A stretch of 64,000 nucleotides of DNA, taken from assembly GCA_029721515.1 (NCBI GenBank), contig CM056556.1:6510501-6574500 (forward strand). The letters run 5' to 3'. The notes beneath the pieces were generated by a model. It saw only the letters and a list, made by a program, of their open reading frames with translations. It made no database searches and had not been told where the DNA came from. Each line of letters starts with the position of its first letter. Within the stretch, counting starts at the first letter, position 1. Origin of the DNA: Synanceia verrucosa. Taxonomy: Eukaryota > Chordata > Actinopteri > Perciformes > Synanceiidae. Made by a program: the position numbers and the translations under genes. Shown here in pieces: positions 11,532-25,211 of the stretch.

Positions 11532-12575
11532 CAGAGATCAAAGTATATGATGCTGCCAACAGTGTTTAGAGCTAACTTTGAGGACAGAAATATCCCTCGC
11601 TTGACCGTTAGAAGATGCTTTACATTCCTCAGCATCCAGCAGCCTTCATGAGGGTTTAAATACCCACAAACTAACGATCAAATCAATGTGATTGAGGTCA
11701 CTCAATGTTAACATAACAACTAAATACAATACTGTGTAAATGTCCATTCAGGCCCACGCAGAACAAGCGTAGGAGGGAGCCATGTAAAATGACTTCAAAA
11801 GAGGTGGTGTTTCGAGAGGCATCAGGTTATTTGGAGAATTGCTTTGAGAGCATGTGAGAGATAGAGAGTTGTGTGTGTTTGAGAGAAAGCCAGAGTGAAT
11901 AAAGAGGCTTGACAGACAGCTCATCTGTTCCCATGAGTCTCTGACACCACCAATGCACCACGTCTTGTATCCAGGTTGTGTGAGTTCCTCTTGTGGAGTC
12001 TCCTCTGTCTGTCTAATGACAGAGTACAGCAGTTTACCATGGAGGTAACGAAGGTGCCCACATCATGACAACAGCAAATGTGGCTACAGCTCATTAGAGA
12101 CTGCTCTATGAGCTTGTTAACTACCGCTCTCTGTGGGCTGCAACCCTCCCAAGGCCACCTGAGGAATTTTAATGGACATGACAGTGTCCATGCACAGAGA
12201 CTCACTCATTTATCATATGTGCTTTCAACTATGTTGTGGATATCTCAGAACACAGCTGGACAAAACTGATGTGTGCAAGGCTGATATGTGGCTGGACTTC
12301 TGTGTATCTTGCTGGGGGAATTGAAGACCAATTACTCAGGGTAAATATTGACTATACTATCCTTGCTTCTGCACACCCATCCTTTGCCTCCCATCCTCCA
12401 CCCTGCCTTTGTCCTAACACTAAGGTCCTATTTAGATTGTTAAATCGCAGGGGGTGGAATCTTTCCGGTATCAGCCAGATACCTTTTTAATTAGCATTTA
12501 CATCGGCGCTTCCAAGAACACTGGTTCACTCATGGTGAAATTCTTTCCACTCCATCCTTTCACACAGCTGTTTCC

Positions 12576-12581
<6 letters not shown>

Positions 12582-12636
<55 letters not shown>
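12582..12636. repeat. (TA)n microsatellite
   Basis: About 27 TA units, followed by a short GA run. It lies in ldlrad3 intron 1. Confidence 0.97.
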
Positions 12637-12639
<3 letters not shown>

Positions 12640-14678
12640 AGAGAGCACCTCTCTTACCTCAATTATTATTCGAAAGAAAAACAAGCTCCCAGCACAAACA
12701 TGAGTCTAATTTCTCAGTGGTTCTGAATAATACTGAAATTGCTTTTTTTTTGCATTTTTTTTCTTGAGGCAAAATCATCCCTAATGCAATCTTTCCTCAT
12801 ATCAACATAACAGGTATTAACGAAATGAAAAGCATCTCTCATATTTATGTATTATCGAAAGAGATATCTCCAAGATCTACAAAAATATCCTGCTTTAAAC
12901 AATAATTCATCTGCTATGATACCCCCCACCCCCAAAAATGTTCAACTGCCCTGTTCAAAGTTCTTAAAATGACATTGGCTACTTCTGTGATGCAAGATGC
13001 AAAAGACATTTGTGCCCTACTTCACTGAAAAGGCCATTCAGTCTATGTGCATGCTGCAATTTTTCACATCAGCGCTCTTCTATAAGTTGAATATTGAACC
13101 ATGATTGGCTCCCAAACTAAGTCATGATGTGTGTTATTACATTCAAGGTGAGCACAGCGACACCTCCCTTCCACAGTAGAATGTGAAAATGCCCTCTAGT
13201 GTCAAAACTCATACACGTAAATTATTCTGCACAGTGAAGGTCAAACATCCATGGGAAGTAATAAAAAGCAAAGCACATTTTTTAAAGCTAACCTGTACCA
13301 TTTTTGCCACTAGTAGTGCTATAGAACCATGTTTTACCAGAGGAAGGTCATACACAAGAGATAGGCTTGAGCCATGCTTCCAATTTCAGTCTGTTTCTTG
13401 GCTCACCATGGTGGTGATGCAGAAAACAAATGTGGATGGATGTAAACAATCCACAATTAAAATATTACAAATTTGGCTTTGAAAATGTTTTATGAGGGGG
13501 CTGTTAAATATATTTGTCAGATAAGAAGAAAATAGACCTGAGTGCACCTTTAATCAAAACAGATGAGGAATACATTCAAAGTCATTCCACATTAAAATCA
13601 ACTCATGCCATTAAAATGTTGGGGATGAGTCTGGTTCGTGTAGTCTAAGTATCTCCTGAATGATTACTTTCAGCATAATTGTAATTAGAAAGATCTGCAT
13701 ATCCACAGTCTCTTAAAAGGGTCTTGAATTATTCAATATCTCTGTCCACTGTTACCCATCAAATGGTAAGCTTCCAACTGTTATTCCAGGATTTTCCATG
13801 GGAACACTTAATACATAATGATTCTGGAAATGGCAGCCTGGAGACTTCAGTGCACCCTAAGCAATTCTCTGAATATGTAAACAGGGCAGCCTACGGTCCA
13901 GCCACCCACATGAATATTCTCATACCAAATGTCAGCATGCCACCCCAACACTGGGCAGCTAATTTGGTAATAAAATCTATATTACTCTTGACAGAACCTA
14001 TTGAAAATTTAATAAACCTTAAAGTGTATAGATGGCTTCCTTTATAAGACTCTTCTGGTCATTTCTGGACATCACTGCTGCCTCAATACTCAAAAGAGAG
14101 GCAGACAAGCATTGAGTGGTGAGAGGAAAATCAAAAAGATGCCATGAAGAGGTAACACAGTATGTAGTGCAAAAATGTGACAGCTGAGTGTCAGCTCACT
14201 GAGGAAAATGAGAGGTAAAGATCAGTATATCAGGGGGACAAATGGAGATGAAGATGCAGCTGGACAAGGAGTCACATGGAAGAAAAGGGTAGAGGAGTAA
14301 TAAAAGTGAAACAGAGAGGTGGACAGTGACATCATTTTCTACCCTCAGATTGCTAGTAATAGCCGCCCTAAGCGAGTTCTAGTCCCCGTGCTCTGCGCAT
14401 AAAAGGTCAGTGATATAAATCTATATCTGAGATGACTATTGGCTTGGCTGTTACTGCTTTAACCCCATCTGCCTCAGCAGGTTGAGGTATCTAGCCTGCA
14501 TTGATGAGCCCTGTGTGAAAGGTTGTGCCTTGGATGGAAACAGCACCAGAAAACTGATTGAGCTCGTAAGCTACAGCACAAGTGATGATAATAACGGTTA
14601 TAGGGGTAGTATCACCGAAAAGTGTATTTGTCCGCGATACTACACCATACTGCATAACACGAAAGAGGAAGTTACATT

Positions 14679-15324
14679 TAGGGTTGCAAAATTCCAGGAA
14701 TTTTCAAATGGCAATGGGAATTTAAGGGAATTAATGGGCATTTATAGGAATTTATGGGAATAAACAGGAATAAACTGAGAATTTTCAAAATGGAAGTTTG
14801 GCTCTTCATAGGGAACTTAGATATAGTGGAGGAAAGTATGTTTTGGCATAATCTTGACTAAAACAAACAGGTGCCATAGAAATTGAATATCCATGCCATT
14901 CTTCAATCACATGCACAGAGCACACTGTTTAGTGAAGTAAGTTTTGATGATATTATGGGGAAATATATTTAATACATGTTTCAACAGCAAATATACAAAT
15001 GGAGGATGCATTTTTTAATGAGTGGGGTTGGGAGATGGGTAATATTGAACACCACATTGCTGTTTTTGTTCATCCATTAAACAATTAAAAACTGTTCTGT
15101 TCTACGTACAAAATATCTGTTGAAAACATCATGTATGGATGTTTTCTGATGATTTCTGTTTATATTTATGCTTGGATATAATATTTTCCCAGTTAGTTCC
15201 CCTAAATTCCCATTAATTCCCATAATTCTATTGGAAAGTTTCCAATTTCAAAATTTCCAAGATTAACTGCCGATGGAAATTCACGGGAAACTTTCTGGAA
15301 ATTTTCCGCCCCTTTGCAACCCTA
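14679..15324. mobile_element. hAT-like MITE with GGGAATT-rich ends
   Basis: The left end is TAGGGTTGCAAAATTCCAGG. The right end is CCCTTTGCAACCCTA, giving matching inverted termini TAGGGTTGCAAA/AAGG. Subterminal regions are runs of GGGAATT(T/A)-type units on the left and their complements on the right. Flanks GTTACATT (14671-14678) and GTTCCATT (15325-15332) match at 7 of 8 bases, an hAT-size target duplication. No coding remnant is present. Confidence 0.85.
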
Positions 15325-17101
15325 GTTCCATTATAGCCTCACATGGATGGCGAAGCCTGCTTGTATTGGAGGATAATGAGAGCGAATCAATACAGCTCTG
15401 AACAAAAAATAGCTTTTTTCAGATTCAAGGACAGAAACTTATTTTTCAATTACACATCACTTTTAATGGGCTGGTTACACAAGCAGGCTCTGAGGCGCAG
15501 TGGGGGGGTGGAGGTGATTTGGCTGTCTCTTGTTATTGTGTGTGTGTAGTAAAGAGAGAGGAAAAAAGAAAGAGCTTCCCAGAGAGAGGAAAAGATTCTC
15601 CATCCTGTTCCTTCGGCTCACTGAAGCGTCCACTATAAATAAGCTCAAGTGTAGAGAACCTGGTCTGCATCAATTAAAGGCACCCTACGGACAGACAGAC
15701 AGGCAGGGCAACATAAGCACAGAGCAACAGAGCAAGCAAGGCCTTAATGGGGAGAGATGGAGGAAAGGGCAGTCATGCTTGAAAAAAGACAGTAAAACCT
15801 GAATAATACTGGCTACATTTAGTCCTGCGCCTCTTTCAGCTGCTGTTCAGCCCTTTTCAGCCTTTAACAGCCATCTGGTAAGATGCTCTTAGAGGAGAAG
15901 GGGCCACGGGCGTCATTACCTGCTATGTAGTCTCTTTATTAATGGTGTCAACTCTGCAGTTATGTCTGTAATGATGCTAAATGAGCAACTGTGGCAAATG
16001 TTAAACTCAATTAAAAAGTGAAAAGTGTACAGCTCTTATGAGAGACAGAGGTTAAGTCAGATTATCAGTATTACAAAAAAAATAATCACAACAACAAATG
16101 CATGCTATATGCTCACTCCTGTCAGTGACTAACCAAATCCCCATAAAATCCACAACAGAGTGTAAATATGCGATGAGGAAAATACGAAACAAAAGCAGAT
16201 TACGAATGCAATTAGGCTTTTAAAAAAGACCAAAATTCAAACGTAATTAAGCAGATCATCAGTAAAGGCAAATAACATTGATCCATTACTCTGATGTGTG
16301 ACATCCAAATGAAAACATCTTCAAGAGACACAAATATTAGAGATATTTGATCACTATTTGCCCCTTGATTTGTGTAATCACACACCCGAGTTGCAGCATG
16401 TTACAGCACAAATGTGTTTGAGTAATTTAGACTACTCTATATTACAGTATCTAAACGAGTAATGTGTAGTGTGTTGTGTGCAATATATCTCACTCATTGG
16501 CAAAAAAAACAACTAATAAATTCCCATAGAGATGTAAATAAAGGGTCGTTTTAAATAAAGAACAGTATGAAATAATAGACAAAGGAAGTGGGAATAAGCA
16601 GAATAACAGCATGACACCAGGGGAAGTGAATCAAAAGCTCTTTTTGATGAAGAAAGAGGGATGTGTTTTGAAAATAAAGCACTGGATACTGGATCATCTG
16701 CCTCACAATGAGAGAGAAAGAAAAGCTTGGCAATGTGGGATAATTAATGAACCCCCAAGCTAAATAAGATATGGTGGACATGGCATTTAATAATAGTACG
16801 ACAATATGCACTGTGTGACTGTTCTCTATTGCTGAGTTGCAGACAATCCTTCCCTAAATTTTGTGTATTGTATCAAATATGCATTAATGATCTAGCAGTA
16901 GTGGGCGACTCTGTGAGAGATACAATGGTTTCTCCAATTGTCTTGTATAATATATCAAAATAATAACTCACTGGAAAAGAATCAAGGTATATTGATCAAA
17001 TGCTATCATTTTAGAGAAATGTTAAATGCTGATTTTCACGTATGCAAAATGCTGCATCTTGTTTTTACCTTTGCAAAAAGTAATTTTTTTTGTCCATTCA
17101 G

Positions 17102-17127
17102 ACACACACACACACACACACACACAC
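17102..17127. repeat. (CA)n microsatellite
   Basis: A run of about 13 CA units immediately before the solo transposon end at 17128-17208. Confidence 0.97.
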
Positions 17128-17208
17128 TCTGAGTTTCTTCAGTGATACAGATATTGTGATGTATCATGGATGATCGTATCGTGAGGTACTTGGTGATACC
17201 CAGCCCTA
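17128..17208. mobile_element. Solo right end of an hAT-like element
   Basis: The sequence GATCGTATCGTGAGGTACTT leads into GGTGATACCCAGCCCTA, the typical right terminus of fish hAT-like MITEs (ACCCAGCCCTA, as at 20060-20070 and 23531-23541). I could not identify the left end, so its extent is unknown and it may start before the CA microsatellite. Confidence 0.5.
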
Positions 17209-19363
17209 ATTGGTAGTCAATATGCGTATGTAGGCCACGTCTTTTATTGATGTGAGTCAGAGCGTCTGTTGTTCCCAGAGTAGAGGAAGGTGAATATGAG
17301 AGGCCGAGACAGCTGACATCCCTGCTCTATATTCTTCTGATCCATTTCTGACATCAACTTGACAACAAGAATCCAGACCTAACCACAACTTCATCCTTCC
17401 TGTACATCTGATTTCCATTTTTAGTCTTTAGAATTTGTACATTTATTTCTCACGTACACTTCTCATTGAGACACAGCAGCACTGCAGCTTTAAACCCAAC
17501 AAGGCGACCAACACGAGTAATCCTACAACCACACAGGTTTTGAGCAAATCCCAGATTTACCCAGTTGTATAAAGCACATATTTGAAGGTGAAAACAAAAA
17601 GTACATAAAGCTGGAATGTCTGATAAGATCACTACTTTGTACCAACAATGGTCAGCGCAGTGGGTCAAAGTTAAACATGTGAGTCGCCCTCAAAAACCTA
17701 AAGAACATTTACAGCAACAGTAATGATGGTCAGAACTGTGCTATCACCAGTGGACAGTAATAATCTTTGCCACTGTCACACCAGATAGCTTTACTCGCAG
17801 TAACAGCTGTGAGCAATAAGCATGGAGTCATTTTCAGTGACATCATAAGCTGAGGGCTATTTTAGGGGATTGGTTATAGAGACATATTGATTTCTCAGCT
17901 AATCATCATCACTTCAGGAAGAGAAGCAGACAGACAAAGTTAATTTAATATTCAGATTTTGATCATGATTTAATACACATGAATATCACAGAGTGCAGGC
18001 AAACACCAACCATTAGATATCTACTTATTGAACAGGATATTAAATTATTGACCACAGACAAATGAGCCAAAGTGTCTTAAGTGCTTGGCTCCATCTTATC
18101 CTAGCACTTAGTCTTTAGCTTTAATGCTAAGCTATTATCTATGCTCTCTAATCAACGTCACACACTGTGTGCTGCTATAGATGGTATGCAGAAAGACAGA
18201 CTTGGGCAGAATTTTGATAGGCTTGCATAATACAATACTGCTGTGTTGATGCAATAAGAGTGAAACAGTGCTGACGAGGAACCCTAACAACAATTATGTT
18301 TTATTAATTTTGCAATTTCCTCTCACTGTGTGTTTCTGTCTCTATAGATTCCCTGTCTTTTTTTCTTTCTAAACTATACCGTAGGTATAAATTGGTCCGA
18401 ATAGGTCATGATTAGGAAAACAGTCTCTATGTTTAGCCACATACTTTGTCAGTGGACCTGATTACACCATATACAAGTTTTAATATCTTCTCCTCTGTGT
18501 TTGACACAGAAGAAGAACACGTCTGTGAAATGGAAATATCCATTCATATATTTTATTCATACATTTTATTTCTATTGGTGTTATCATGCATATAAATACA
18601 GCTAGAGAGATATAGACAGAGCAGCGGAGGCATACTGAGTAAGAAAGTTAAACAAAAGCAGCGTGGTAGCTGAAAAATAACGTCTAAGAATCTTCCTCTG
18701 TCAGCTTTCCATTTCACATAACACTTCAAATATTCTTATCACAAAAACAGCACTGTGCCAAGCACACATCGTCTGCACAACTAATGACAAGAAAACATCT
18801 GTGCACTATGTGTGCCAATATCCTGAGGAAACAGTGTCGTTCTACCCACCCACCTTGCTGATCAATCAAACTTCATGCTAGAAGTGTTTTAAACTAATTT
18901 CTAATAAGACAGAAGAAGTTTGTTTTTTAATCCATTCCAGTCATTTATGGAATATGTTTTTGTGGAAAAAAAGAGTGTTTTTATATTAACTCTTTGAGTG
19001 CCACTGACGTATTTCGATGTCATTTAAAATCCAACGCTTGAGTGTCATAGACAAAATATGTCAAAGTGTTTTTTTCGGCAACAGGCTGCCGATTGCGGTA
19101 ATGTTGGGGCTTCTGGGATTTGTAGTAGGAGCATAAGGAGACGGTATATGCCAAGGAGATCAAAGCAGGAAGTGGAGACGATCAAGATTACAAACATACG
19201 GAATCTGGACAAAAAGTGGCGTTTTTGGTGAAAGTGGCCTCTACCTCTGATAAAAAAAAAAGAACGAAACAAGGTAAAAACAAACATTTTTTCATGATGA
19301 AATAGAGAGTCTCTTCTTTCTTCTGTTTTTTTATTCTGTGGGTCTTGAAATATGACTGAAAAT

Positions 19364-20070
19364 TAGGGCTGGGTATCGATTAAAATTTTCCAGATCAATT
19401 CGATTCGATATTTCAAGGTCCCAATTCGATTTGATCCACGATTCGATCCGATTTGAGTTGATATCGATTCAGTCAGGTATATTTCAGCTAAAATCAATGC
19501 TGCGTTATTTTCTGTCGTGCCGAGTCTGCCAACTGTGTTTCCAGGTGATGTCTCGTCAAATGCTTGCAGAGATTTGTCGTATTGCCGCTGTATTTTATCT
19601 TCCTGTTGCATATTTTGCATACTACTTGTTTTTTGTCCAACTCGTCATTTTCTTCCAACTTCTTAAATGCGAAATGCATCCAAACATCAGCTTTTAAACT
19701 CGTCGGCGGTGCCTGGAGAGGTGGATTCGCTTCCGCCATGTTTGTTTGACTGCTGGCAGTAACATCTCACGAGATCTTGTTCCTTGGAAAGCGATGGAAA
19801 GCAGCACTAAACGCTGATCACGTGAGACTTCTTCTTCTTTGGTTTTGGCAGACTAGCTATGCAGACTAGATGTGTGTATGGCGATTGATGCCCTCAGGCA
19901 AGACTGGCAGGCAGGTTTATACTTCAGGCTGCTTCTCCACACGTCCAATAAAGAAAAAAATATGCAAGTTAAAAGATAGATCTTTGGATTTTATTAATCG
20001 ATTATCAACCATTTAAATGGAGATTGATCAAAATCGACTGAATTGATTTTTTTTTTTTTACCCAGCCCTA
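19364..20070 (-). mobile_element. Short hAT element with BED finger, copy 1 (nested)
   Basis: The ends are TAGGGCTGGGTATCGATT and ACCCAGCCCTA. Flanks CTGAAAAT (19356-19363) and GTCAAAAT (20071-20078) match at 6 of 8. Uninterrupted sister copies of the surrounding PiggyBac-like MITE read ATTTTGAG at this place (reverse complement CTCAAAAT), so each flank is one mutation from the original target. At 707 bp it is the inverted sister of 22861-23541. Confidence 0.88.
19494..19739 (-). pseudogene. BED zinc-finger fragment of a hAT transposase
   Basis: The minus-strand frame starts MAEANPPLQAPPTSLKADVW, then MHFAFKKLEE, and contains VVCKICNRKIKYSGNTTNLC followed by KHLTRHH. This is a complete BED finger pattern: C-x2-C, then the TTNL/KHL...RHH region. 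The frame ends about 15 residues later. No catalytic region follows before the element's end. It is nearly the same protein as the piece at 23142-23402. The finger itself keeps all expected zinc ligands, unlike the other copies. Confidence 0.8.
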
Positions 20071-22860
20071 GTCAAAATGGCCAAAGACGCTGGCACAAGG
20101 CACTTGTGTTTTATAAAACGGCTGGCACTCAGTGAGTTAATATGGGGCAATCTTAACCAAGTAGATAAGCTGGTTCATTCTACATTTTTGGTTTGAATTT
20201 GTAAAAACTAGAAAAAAATAGACATGAGATGATGATAGCTACCTCCATGAGGAATCCTAGTCCCACCAAATGCTTAAAAAAGCACTGGTGGAGAGTCCAC
20301 CACAGTCAAGCAGACTGTCAGAAGCTTTAAGGCCCAAATATAGGTAAAAAAAAGAAAATGGGAGCCTGTTAATCCAGCCGGTATCAGAAGTGTTACATTA
20401 CTTTGCTGTATTGATGATTTACTGGCCGTTAAGGTTCTGGAGATTCAAACAACTTTTATGCAAAAGGCCAGACAGCCTTGGTCCAGACAGAAAGAGGACA
20501 GGAGTGGACCTAAATGGTGATGACTGAAAGAAAAACAGCATGAGGAAGAACAGGAGAGGCTAAAGTTAGCATGTACAGACTCTCCAATGGCAACACGCAG
20601 ACCTTGGTTCATTTTGTTAGAATTTCACTCCATCACCTAGATACAGAGTGAATTGAATTTGAATTTCCTGCTGCTATTAAAGAGATTGAAAGCCAGAGAT
20701 TGTGAATAAGACCTGGAGAGGAAGGAGTGGATAGGAGGACGCTGACGGATGCAGGTACATTAATTTATAGCAACGAACAGCAAGGAGTAAATTTTGACTT
20801 TCATCTTTTGACTTTATCACAGGGAATACATCTTGAATTTAGATTTTACTGCACACAAAGATATGTGAGGAAATATATGGTCTGTAATAAACTATTAACT
20901 GCTCAGCCATTATCAAGAAATTACAGCTTCACAGTGTGTTGCATGAAAATAGAATCTGGGATGTTTCATATCCTTGGGTTTGGTTTTGATTTTCAAGCTC
21001 TTTGTGACTCAACAATTTTGTTTTATTGCATTCCAAATTTGGGGAGTGAATCTCTCATTATACAGGTCATTCTTCGTCATATATACTGGGCTAAATAAGA
21101 GCAAAATGGGTCTCATTTCAGAGAAGGGAGAAATCCGTCAGTGAAATTCCCTTAACCAATGTGTCTTCCTACCTCACAACTCTTTTGCTTCACTTCTGTT
21201 TAATTTAAAGATGCTGGTCTGTAATCTTGAGATATGCAGAAAATGAAAAAAAAAATCAAATCAAACCACTCACAGAAGCTACTGGTGTTTTTTTTTTGGG
21301 AGGGGGGGGCAGAGCATAAGGGTCCTCTCAGTACTCCAAGTATCCTCAATAATATTAACCTCGCTGCTTCAATAAGGTGTTTGAAAAATCAGAAATAATC
21401 TTGAATTATTTTTTATTTAGGCTGCATTAGATTTACATATGAAAACATATTAAAAGTTTCAGAGCGTTAAAGCTCATCTCGAGCCTTTTTCCAGCAAATA
21501 ACTGGCTGATATAAAAAAGTTTATACATTTCGAAGGCTGTTGGATGGTAGATTTGCATAGTAGAGTTCATGCAAGTTTGTATTCCTATCAGACGACACTT
21601 AAGCCAATTTTTACACACTTTGAACCAGAGGCAGTAATCTATCCTCCAATAGACACCATTAGAAATGATCAAGACGAGATGACGGTTACACTTTAACACT
21701 TTTTTTTCCAAGAGTGTCAAAAAGAGTAAAATTCCTGAAGGAACGAAGACAGGATGTAAGTGATCCATCTTTATTTATCTGTTTGTACTGTGATTAAAAT
21801 ACTGTACTGAATCTAAAAGGACAAACATTTGGGTGAGGTTTGGGAATAGTCACATCACTTTAACAGCCTTAAAAAAAGCCAAATGTTTTGCTTTTCTGAA
21901 AATAAAAATAAAATATGGCAGCCTCCCAACACAATCATTATCTCAGTTATTTTTGTTTTTCTGCATTGGATGCACTCTCTTGGTCTCACATCAAACACAA
22001 TCCTGTTTACAGTCAACATGCCTGAATAAATGGAAGTTTTCTAACCTCCTATGGCTTACGGCATTATCACAGACATTGAAGAATAACTGTGATTTCAGAG
22101 ATCATTACCCTGAAAAACAAACAGAATTCATTTCCTCAAAACTCCCTTGTAACTCAGCCATGTGGGTTTTACAGTACCCTTCCAAACCTTCTGATCTCTG
22201 TATAAATGCAGACAAAAGATGTTCAAGTACAATATGAACTTTATGATACGGCGGCTGTGTTTCCGTCTTGCTTTAGCTCCCGTTTATTTTTTGCCTGGAG
22301 CAATGCAGTCAGTGCTCAGCTCTTTACTTCCCAAGCGAGACGGTGACCTCTTGCCCTGCCGGCATTAAGTGCTTTCCAGCTTTAGCGAGGTTCAAAAGAA
22401 AAAACCTTGATACATAACATAAATTAAGTGTAACATGTCTGTTAACAGAGAGTTTATTTCTGGTTTCAGAATGAAATTAAAGATTTTCCCACTAGGATGT
22501 GGCCACCCAGTATCTAGAAGGGAGGGGTGCAGACAAAACCTCTTAAAAGTCTCAGCCTTGTTAAAGAGGCGGCGTTATTGATCGTGAATCTGTGGGCTGA
22601 TATAGAACCAGAGTGAGGCAAAGAGACAGAGGCACAGAGAGAGAAAGAGCACAAGGAGAGAACCTGTTATAAAGATATATTCATATTTCACAGACACACT
22701 TGAAACAGTAAATGACTATACCAAACTTTGAAATATGATTGTGTGTCAGTATAAACTGCATCTGTACATTTAGATTGAATGTTTGAAAAATCCCAAAATT
22801 AAATGAAATTTCATGCAGTCTTGGGTAAAGGCTGTGGTGAAAAGTGAAATGTAAAGTCAT

Positions 22861-23541
22861 TAGGGCTGGGTTAAAAAAAACTGCTCCATTTAAATGGTTT
22901 AAAGATCAATCTTTTAACTTGTGTATTTTTTTATTCATTGGACGTGTGGAGAGGCAGCCTGAAGTATAAACCCGCCTGCCAGTGTTGCATGAGGGCATCA
23001 ATCGCCATACAGTACATAAGTCTAGTCTGCCAAAACCGAAGAAGAAGTCTGGCGTGATCAGCGTTTAGTGCTGCTTTCCATCGCTTTCCAAGGAACAAGA
23101 TCCTGTGAGATGTTACTGCCAGCAGTCAAACAAACAAACAAATGGCGGAAGCGAGTCCACCTCTCCAGGCACCGCCGACGAGTTTGAAAGCTGATGTTTG
23201 GATGCATTTTGCATTTGAGAAGTTGGAAGAAAATGACGAGTTGGACAAAAAACAAGTAGTGAGTAAAATATGCAACGGGAAGAGAAAATACAGCGGCAAC
23301 AGGTCAAATGTTCGCAACCACTTGACGAGACATCACCCGGAAACAGTCGGCAGACTCGGTACGGCTCAAACAAACCAGCCTGGAGCAGGTATTGGCAACT
23401 AAGTTACTAGCAAACTCTGAATGTACACAGAAAATAACGGAGCATTTATTTTAACTGAAATATGCCTGACTGAATCAATATCGAATCAAATTGGATCGAA
23501 TCATGAATCAAATCGTGAATCTGAACCGATACCCAGCCCTA
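22861..23541 (+). mobile_element. Short hAT element with BED finger, copy 2
   Basis: The ends are TAGGGCTGGGTTAAAAAAAA and GATACCCAGCCCTA. It is flanked by a perfect 8-bp duplication AAAGTCAT (22853-22860 and 23542-23549), diagnostic in size for hAT insertion. It is 681 bp long and in inverted orientation to 19364-20070, about 2.8 kb away. Its interior matches that copy closely around the BED-coding segment and in GGACGTGTGGAGA-type sequence. Confidence 0.93.
23142..23402 (+). pseudogene. BED zinc-finger fragment of a hAT transposase
   Basis: The plus-strand frame starts MAEASPPLQAPPTSLKADVW, a near-duplicate of the minus-strand frame at 19494-19739. The first zinc-binding cysteine is now Ser (VVSKICNG), and NTTNLCKHL has drifted to NRSNVRNHL, while LTRHH is kept. 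The frame ends without a catalytic domain. It looks like a decaying copy. Confidence 0.8.
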
Positions 23542-25189
23542 AAAGTCATGCAAAGTGATGGAAGGTCAGAGGAAAATAAATGAGCATGTCTACAGAAGGT
23601 AGAGGCTGCTGTTAATATGATATACATATTACAGCAGTCTGTTCAAGCAATATCCTGCAACTGATGCCCTGAGGCTGTGTTCCTACGTGTGGGCACATAA
23701 AGGTTAATGGAAAAATAAAATGCCTAATTTGCCGACAAGCTTTTTGTCAACATGAGCTCTGAATGTTTCACTGGCCTCTGTTTCATCATTATTAATTCAT
23801 TTTTGCAGCCCTCCTTTATGAAATAGACCATGCAATGACTTCCTTACTCTGCCTTTGGATTTTTGGAACAGTCACTGTCCAAATTAGCCCAGCCCAGCTA
23901 AACAGGGCCCTATTAATCACACACTGGTCTGCCATTAATCTGGGATCACAGATCACAGGGAGCTTATAATAATGATTCCATATAGCTTTTGGCTGTTTTA
24001 GAAGAGGTTACGTTAAAAACGGAGATCAGAATTCAAATGCATTATAACGCAAGCTCAATACAAAGGACATAAAAATCCAGCTTGGTTATGTTATGGTACA
24101 AAAAAAACAACGTATTGGCAGTATAGCAGGGCACTTTCTGAAAAGTTGTTTTGTTGCAGTTTCCTTTTAACCACTCGGCTTGGATTTCAGAGAAGCAATT
24201 GTCCATCTAATCCTCTAAGAGATGACAGTGGCATTTTCAGCAGCATCCCAGCCTATTAACATCACCTTGGGATTACCTTCACAGAGCAGAGGAGCTGATG
24301 GAGAAGGGGGAGGAAGGATGAGGAGGAGAATGACGACAAAAACGAGATTTGTGGGCAAGCTGTTCACCACTCAGACAGAAAGCTATCTTGTTTGACACAC
24401 AGACATACAAAAATAGAAATAATAATGCACTGAGGACATAGATGTATGCACAAGGCTGGCCAGACAAATATCATTTTAAGGACTTGAATTCCTCATCAAT
24501 CCCAAGGAGGAAGCTTCTCCTGTCAAACAAACACATCTACCCCATTAATTCTGATTCCACTCATTGGTACATCACAGGCAAAAAACTAAATGTCAACAGT
24601 CCGCTGCGCCTCTTTCATCATGCAGCCCACTGTCACGGAAACACACCGGTAAACAGCACATGCCCTTCATCCGCCGTCACGCTGCGAGACCGTTCGCTGA
24701 GCAAACTGGCATTTCAGCAGAGCCAGGCAGATCATGAGAAATGATGCAGACAGTGGCACAGAGGGAAGCCGCCAGTGCTTTCCTCATGTTACACCTGTGA
24801 GACTCGCATCTGGTCACACTGAGCTCTGAACATGACAGGAGCCAAACATCTGCAAATCTCAAATTTGTCATTATTTGGATAAGGTAAATGAAAAAATGTG
24901 CATAAATCAGTTTAAAGATGCTAAATGAGCCCAGACATGCAGAAACTGAAACTGAACAGATATATAGAGAGTCAAGAGTGCAGTTAATTCATAGAAACAA
25001 TGCTTAAGATGTGGAAATTAAACTATTCATTCTTCTTAGCACATGCAGGCTCATTATGCACTGCAGAGAAGATGTAAAACAGAGAGTGTGATGAGAGGAG
25101 TGAGAAGACAGAGGAAAAGAAGCTACACCCTTTTACTGAGAAGGTGCCTGGGGATGGAGGGAGAGAGAGAAAATGATGGAGCGCTCAAC

Positions 25190-25211
25190 AAAAAAAAAAA
25201 AAAAAAAAAAA
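25190..25211. repeat. Poly-A run
   Basis: An uninterrupted run of 22 A. I see no retrotransposon body directly upstream, so I do not call it a retrotransposon tail. Confidence 0.9.

Larger units (their letters stand above)
18986..20140 (-). mobile_element. PiggyBac-like MITE, copy A (interrupted by an hAT element)
   Basis: The ends are TTAACTCTTTGAGTGCCA on the left and TGGCACTCAGTGAGTTAA on the right: inverted termini CTC(A/T)(T/C)TGAGTGCCA bounded by TTAA, the target duplication of PiggyBac transposons. Without the nested hAT (19364-20070) it would be about 440 bp. The interior is related to copies at 42.7, 45.2, 51.3 and 58.2 kb but in the opposite orientation, with shared blocks such as GATCAAAGCAGGAAGTGGAG and TCATGATGAAATAGAGAGTC. 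There is no transposase frame, so it is a MITE. Confidence 0.8.

Noticed and set aside
25190..25211. Poly-A run as the tail of a SINE or processed pseudogene
   Set aside because: No tRNA-like head, LINE body or coding remnant is visible upstream, and no flanking duplication was found.
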